Source: Homarus americanus (lineage: Eukaryota; Arthropoda; Malacostraca; Decapoda; Nephropidae). From it: a stretch of DNA of 64,000 bases. The position numbers and the translations under genes are program-made. Positions 56,958-64,000 of the stretch are shown piece by piece; positions within the stretch are counted from its first letter, which is position 1; every line of letters begins with the position of its first letter. Where the stretch lies: the NCBI RefSeq assembly GCF_018991925.1, contig NW_024737068.1, positions 11,975,642-12,039,641 on the forward strand. The letters run 5' to 3'. A model generated the notes under the pieces. It saw only the letters and a list, made by a program, of their open reading frames with translations. It ran no database searches and was not told the origin of the DNA.

Positions 56958-58067
56958 CCGTAATGATTATATAATAACTTAACATTAATAGCAATAAAAT
57001 AAAGAGACAATGGGAAGAGGCTAAAGAAGGCAAAAGATGACGTGTACGAAAAGACCATGATAATTACAGTTACTTCATGTTAGGTCAGACAGAGTTTGCA
57101 TATACTTGGATTTGTTTTGAAATCTGGGAAAATAATTATCAGCTCATATATTTTTCTCTATGTTTTTGTTACTTTTCCGTTTTCAGTGTACAGTATATGT
57201 GCTAAGCCTAAAAGAAGAAACAGGCCTCTTTAGAGTAATGGCTATAGAAAGTCCTAAAACATAATATGAATTAATGGTATCAAAAGTACAGTTATTAAAG
57301 GGACATTGTAAAACCTAGCAACTTAATTTAAATTTAGGTTAAATTAGTTTGATGGCCAGTTCATCACATTTAAGGCTTATATCAATCATTGTCACTACTG
57401 CACATATAAGTAATACATGCTACATCTAAAACTGGTACAGTATTACACTAACTAAAGTTGACTGGAGCGGTTTTCAGCCAAGGGTGATATTGTTAACGTT
57501 ACAACGTATTACAGCGCTTTAATTACTTAAGGTTTTAAGCGCGTCTACTAGTTTACAACATACACTACTTATCACCAATTGGAAATTAAGAGCGATACAC
57601 CTCTACGGGTAAGACACAATTGACAGAGACCACGTTTTTTAATGAGGGTTTAAAAGCTCAGTCGCAGCAATGGTTAAATGTGTGCTAGCACATCAAAGAA
57701 TCGGCATTTAGATATATTGTAATGGCGACTGCTGAACAAATGTTTGTAAAAACTTCTCTACTGACGAATCAAAAAGTTATTTTCGCTTACGAAAATTAAA
57801 TTCCATTATCTTTTAATGCTTTTCTTTATTTGTGAAACTTAAAGAAAAATATTACTTTGAGAAGATGGTCCATCGTCTAATTGGAATCATATTTCTTTGG
57901 AAGTTTTGCGAGACAAAAATATAAAATGATTGTGGAAATTAATTTTCATTAATGAGGATTAAAACTTGAAGTCGATAGCAGAGAAAATTAGTATGCGGGC
58001 TTCCCTAAATATAATAAATATTGTACAGTACCAAAAAATCCTGTCATTTTCTAACACACCAGAATCG
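56957..58067. other. AT-rich unique DNA, no gene seen
   Basis: No open frame above 60 codons outside the microsatellite, no TIRs, no RNA gene. Confidence 0.55.
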
Positions 58068-60140
<2,073 letters not shown>

Positions 60141-60144
60141 CTAA

Positions 60145-61222
<1,078 letters not shown>

Positions 61223-62486
61223 CTTTACATCACGTTTGTTTAAGTATTTCCCTATTACAACAGGTCGGGTGTGTTTGGATACCTTGTCCATGCACCTCTG
61301 GCATTATCACACAGTTTATTGGTCTTATACACCTCAGAGAGACAATGGTCGGTCCTTTGTTTACATTTTGTTGTGGACTGAGTGATGGCTGTCGGGGAGG
61401 ATCATGATGCAGCGTGATGTCACATAGAAGGATTTATTAGGTGTTTGTTTACCTTCATGGTAACACAACCAGTTATTAATGTTGTACCAGTGATTCTTTG
61501 ATTGGTCGTCACGAGCAAATTTGATACATTTTATGCTGTTACAAGTATGCACACTTGTTAGTATCATCTAAACTCTGAAAGTATAAAATGTATTTCTTTC
61601 ATTTAGTTTAATTACTGGGGCTGAAATGGTCACCACCTAATGGTAGATAGTAAAAAAGCTCACCTTTCAACAATATTGTTTGTCATGCTTTCGTAGAATA
61701 ATGGTCGATGAAGCCTCGGAATGCAACGGACTCATTGAAGGCAAATAAATATGAGTATGGGGGCGGACTGGCTATTCAATATTTGTAGCGGTTATAATTA
61801 TGATATATTGTATCGCGCAATTAGCCCAACTAAAAGACGGGACACACTAGCACTTTTTCCGTCAAATTTCCCGTTTTCAGTCGGGTTTTTTACGAGTTGT
61901 CAAATTATCCACAGCGTCTCACTCACGTAACGTTTCCACCTGATTGGTTTGAGCCAATTTCCGCTGTCAAGTCAAGATCTATAGTATACAGTACTCGATA
62001 ATAAGGATATTTATATAAAATAAACATCCAGCCTTATAAAATAGCTAATATAATTTTAAAAGTATCCAGTAAGGCATTTTTAATAAATTGCTTAAGTGTA
62101 AAAAATTTTATTGACAATTTTTCGTAAATACCCCATGATGTGTTTGTCTATACTGACTCACTGAGCATTTGTATCTATTCTTCCATGAACATATGTGTGA
62201 CAGGGCGCGCTCAGAAAATTAACTATCTGTAGAAAATTTATGGAAGAAAATGCTGATCAAGTGCCATTGTGGTAGAGGTGCATGTTAGTTTGCGACAAAG
62301 TAATGTAGAGCGGCGATTTGAAAGTGTTCTGCGATCGAAGGCAACAAAATTGATGACCTAAGATGGGTTATATGTAAAGGATTCTCTGCAAGGAAATAAT
62401 CAGTGGAAAACTAGCTTGAGTAGAAGGTAAGTTTGTGAAATAATACCGTCTTTTCAAATATGATCCATGTTTCCGATAACAAAAAA
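61223..62486. other. Unique DNA with a half MITE-like end
   Basis: AAAAGACGGGACACACTAGC at about 61831 looks like a transposon terminus, but no matching inverted end was found. CCTGATTGGTTTGAGCCAAT near 61940 has two inverted CCAAT words. No gene. Confidence 0.4.
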
Positions 62487-63180
62487 GTGGTAATATTGCT
62501 TTTAACTGCCCCACAACTCTTAATTTTTTCTTTTTTAATATACCTATCATGTAGTTTAGAAAATTTTAAAACACTTTTCTTCTATGACATTTTCGTCGGA
62601 AATTTATATTTTTCGAGTATTTTAACCGATGAAATTGCCCACAATATTAGTTGTTCAAAGTGGGCAGGGCTTTGAAGTAGAGGGAAAATGTGGGGTAAAA
62701 TGCTAAAAACTAACACTTAACAAACCTATGGAAACCTCACCCAACATTTCCTAACTTTAAAAATCATGAAACTATAAAAAGTTTACTTTATTCGTGTTTT
62801 CGGTGTTTAGTAGGTAGTGGTGTTTTCGGTTTATTTGTTATGCATTGGTGTTATCGAAGCTCAGATGAGGGATCCATAAACTCAAAGGTGATTCTTAACG
62901 TTTTTACAAGTTAGGAGACGTTAGGTCAGGTTTTCAAAAGTTTATACAGTTTTTTTTTACTTGTTTTTGTTTTTTAATACTTTACCCACATCTTTCCTCT
63001 ACTTCAAGGCCCTGCCCACTTTGAACAACTAATATTGTGGGCAATTTCATCGGTTAAAATACTCGAAAAATATAAATTTCCGAGGAAAATGTCATAGAAG
63101 AAAAGTGTTTTAAAATTATTTAAACTATATGTTAGATATATTTAAAAAAGTTGTGGGGCAATTAAAAGCAATAATACCAA
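62487..63180. mobile_element. Long palindromic foldback element, copy B, about 694 bp
   Basis: Ends GGTAATATTGCTTTTAACTG / inverse of CAATTAAAAGCAATAATACC. Arms of about 220-300 bp include GCCCCACAACTCTTAA, AAAACACTTTTCTTCTATGA, TTTTTCGAGTATTTTAACCG and AAAGTGGGCAGGGCTTTGAA, all with inverted counterparts at 62980-63175. The central about 200 bp is a loop containing GGTGTTTAGTAGGTAGTGG. Possible 8-bp imperfect flanks (AAAAAAGT / AAAAATGT). No coding capacity. Confidence 0.8.
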
Positions 63181-63337
63181 AAATGTCAACGCACCCATGA
63201 CATGGCAGCTAGCCGATGAACTGTAGGCTAAAGCAAGATTCTAATACTGTAGGATATTATTTTAGTTTTGGTGGTCATCCGGGGAATCTTAGGAATTTAG
63301 ATTAACTTAGATTATAGTTCTTGGGTTCAGTGGCTAG

Positions 63338-63362
63338 ATTAGGTTAGGTTAGGTTAGGTAAG
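63338..63362 (+). repeat. Short TTAGG array
   Basis: GATTAGGTTAGGTTAGGTTA, four to five pentamers. Confidence 0.9.
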
Positions 63363-63566
63363 ATCAAAATCATTTAAAACTTGTCAAAACCTAAGGAAAG
63401 ACAGAAGGATAGCTCGTAAAGATTCGTTTCAAGTCGACCATGAAAACTACTATACTAACAAAAATAGGGTTTCCTAGTGTATTTGTGTTGTTTCAAGCGA
63501 ATATAACCTTCATTTCCGTCATAAATGAGCCATTATGGAGATTTGACCCGTCCCCCCATTTACCAA

Positions 63567-63645
63567 CAATATTGGTTGTACAAAGTTGGCAGGGTTTTGA
63601 AGTATAGAGGGAAAGGTGGGGTAAAATACTAAAAAGAGCACCAAA
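63567..63645 (+). mobile_element. Foldback element fragment, copy C
   Basis: ACAAAGTTGGCAGGGTTTTG followed by GAAAGGTGGGGTAAAATACT matches the inner arm of copies A and B over about 70 bp. The rest of the element is missing. Confidence 0.65.
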
Positions 63646-64000
63646 CAATTTATATATATACACTAGCCAGCAGGTTATTTGCCTACTTGAGGGAATATTT
63701 TCACCTTCAGTTCTTCAGTTAGTGATGATGGTAGTTACAGCTTTACAACAGTTTTACACCATTTGAGTCTTTTCGATTTTATGAACCATGTCCAAAAATA
63801 TGTACAATACCGGTATATAAAATATGTTGTTGAATAGATTTTCCTGATGATTCCAAAAATATAAATGTTTTTAGAGAAATTATTTTTTTATTAGGTTAGG
63901 TAAGATTAGGTATTTTCGGTTTCTTGTACCGAGAAAAAAAAAAAAAAATTGTTTTTGAATGTATACTTTCCTGCTGATTCCATAAATATAACCTAACCTA
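63646..64000. other. AT-rich DNA to the window edge
   Basis: TTTTCCTGATGATTCCAAAA at 63840 and TTTCCTGCTGATTCCATAAA at 63967 form a diverged direct repeat about 127 bp apart. TTAGGTTAGGTAAG lies at 63892. The window ends within AACCTAACCTA. Confidence 0.5.

Noticed and set aside
61831..61980. MITE with AGACGGGACACACTAGC terminus
   Set aside because: Only one end was found. No inverted partner or target duplication within 500 bp.

Overview
The window looks like gene-poor nuclear DNA of an arthropod, most likely a decapod crustacean. The sequence evidence is a pair of eukaryotic tRNA-Ala genes of the insect/crustacean type, many TTAGG/CCTAA-rich patches resembling the arthropod telomere motif, very long (TA)n, (CA)n and (ATT)n microsatellites, and remnants of Penelope-like, LINE, PIF/Harbinger, mariner-like, pogo-like and piggyBac-like elements. 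The species assignment is inference. No bacterial or phage features and no complete protein-coding gene were found. Almost all long open frames are translations of microsatellites or minisatellites.

Layout. 0-7.6 kb: a 40-bp minisatellite, a tRNA-Ala(AGC)/tRNA-Ala(UGC) pair, a Penelope-like element (PLE) tail, a 1.02-kb PIF/Harbinger-like element carrying a frameshifted MADF (Myb/SANT-like) protein, a second PLE tail in the opposite orientation, and a 34-bp minisatellite that grades from decayed to homogeneous. 7.6-16.4 kb: mostly unique DNA between minisatellites (55, 27, 25 and about 30 bp), a 500-bp polypurine tract and a possible reverse-transcriptase scrap. 16.4-17.2 kb: the 3' end of a CR1/Jockey-type LINE on the minus strand. 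17.2-31 kb: promoter-like CCAAT/CRE patches and very large G- or C-strand-biased arrays, including a strand-switching (ACC)/(GGT)/(ACC) block. 31-37.5 kb: short tandem repeats, a second LINE scrap, an ATGCA-rich stretch and a CpG-rich stretch. 37.5-42.4 kb: almost 5 kb of ACC-rich arrays with 27-bp and 30-bp units. 42.5-47.5 kb: a cluster of small non-autonomous DNA transposons (pogo-like, mariner-like snapback, Harbinger-like, piggyBac-like), a candidate promoter/first exon and a retroposon-like segment. 47.5-51 kb: CCTAA-rich and GGTTA-rich patches of opposite strand polarity on either side of a 55-bp satellite that contains a 100-N assembly gap. 51-64 kb: a dispersed repeat related to one at 9.4 kb, a CRE/CCAAT repeat cluster, a third PLE tail, more microsatellites, and two copies plus a fragment of a long palindromic foldback element.

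Functionally, only the two tRNA genes are likely active genes. They sit 12 bp apart with no T-run between them and a TTTT terminator after the second, so one Pol III transcript could contain both. The most interesting signals are a compact hammerhead-ribozyme-like motif in all three PLE tails, two TAA-flanked PIF/Harbinger-like elements (one with a MADF remnant), the palindromic foldback family, and the density and strand asymmetry of the minisatellites. All homology calls are by eye. No database search was run.
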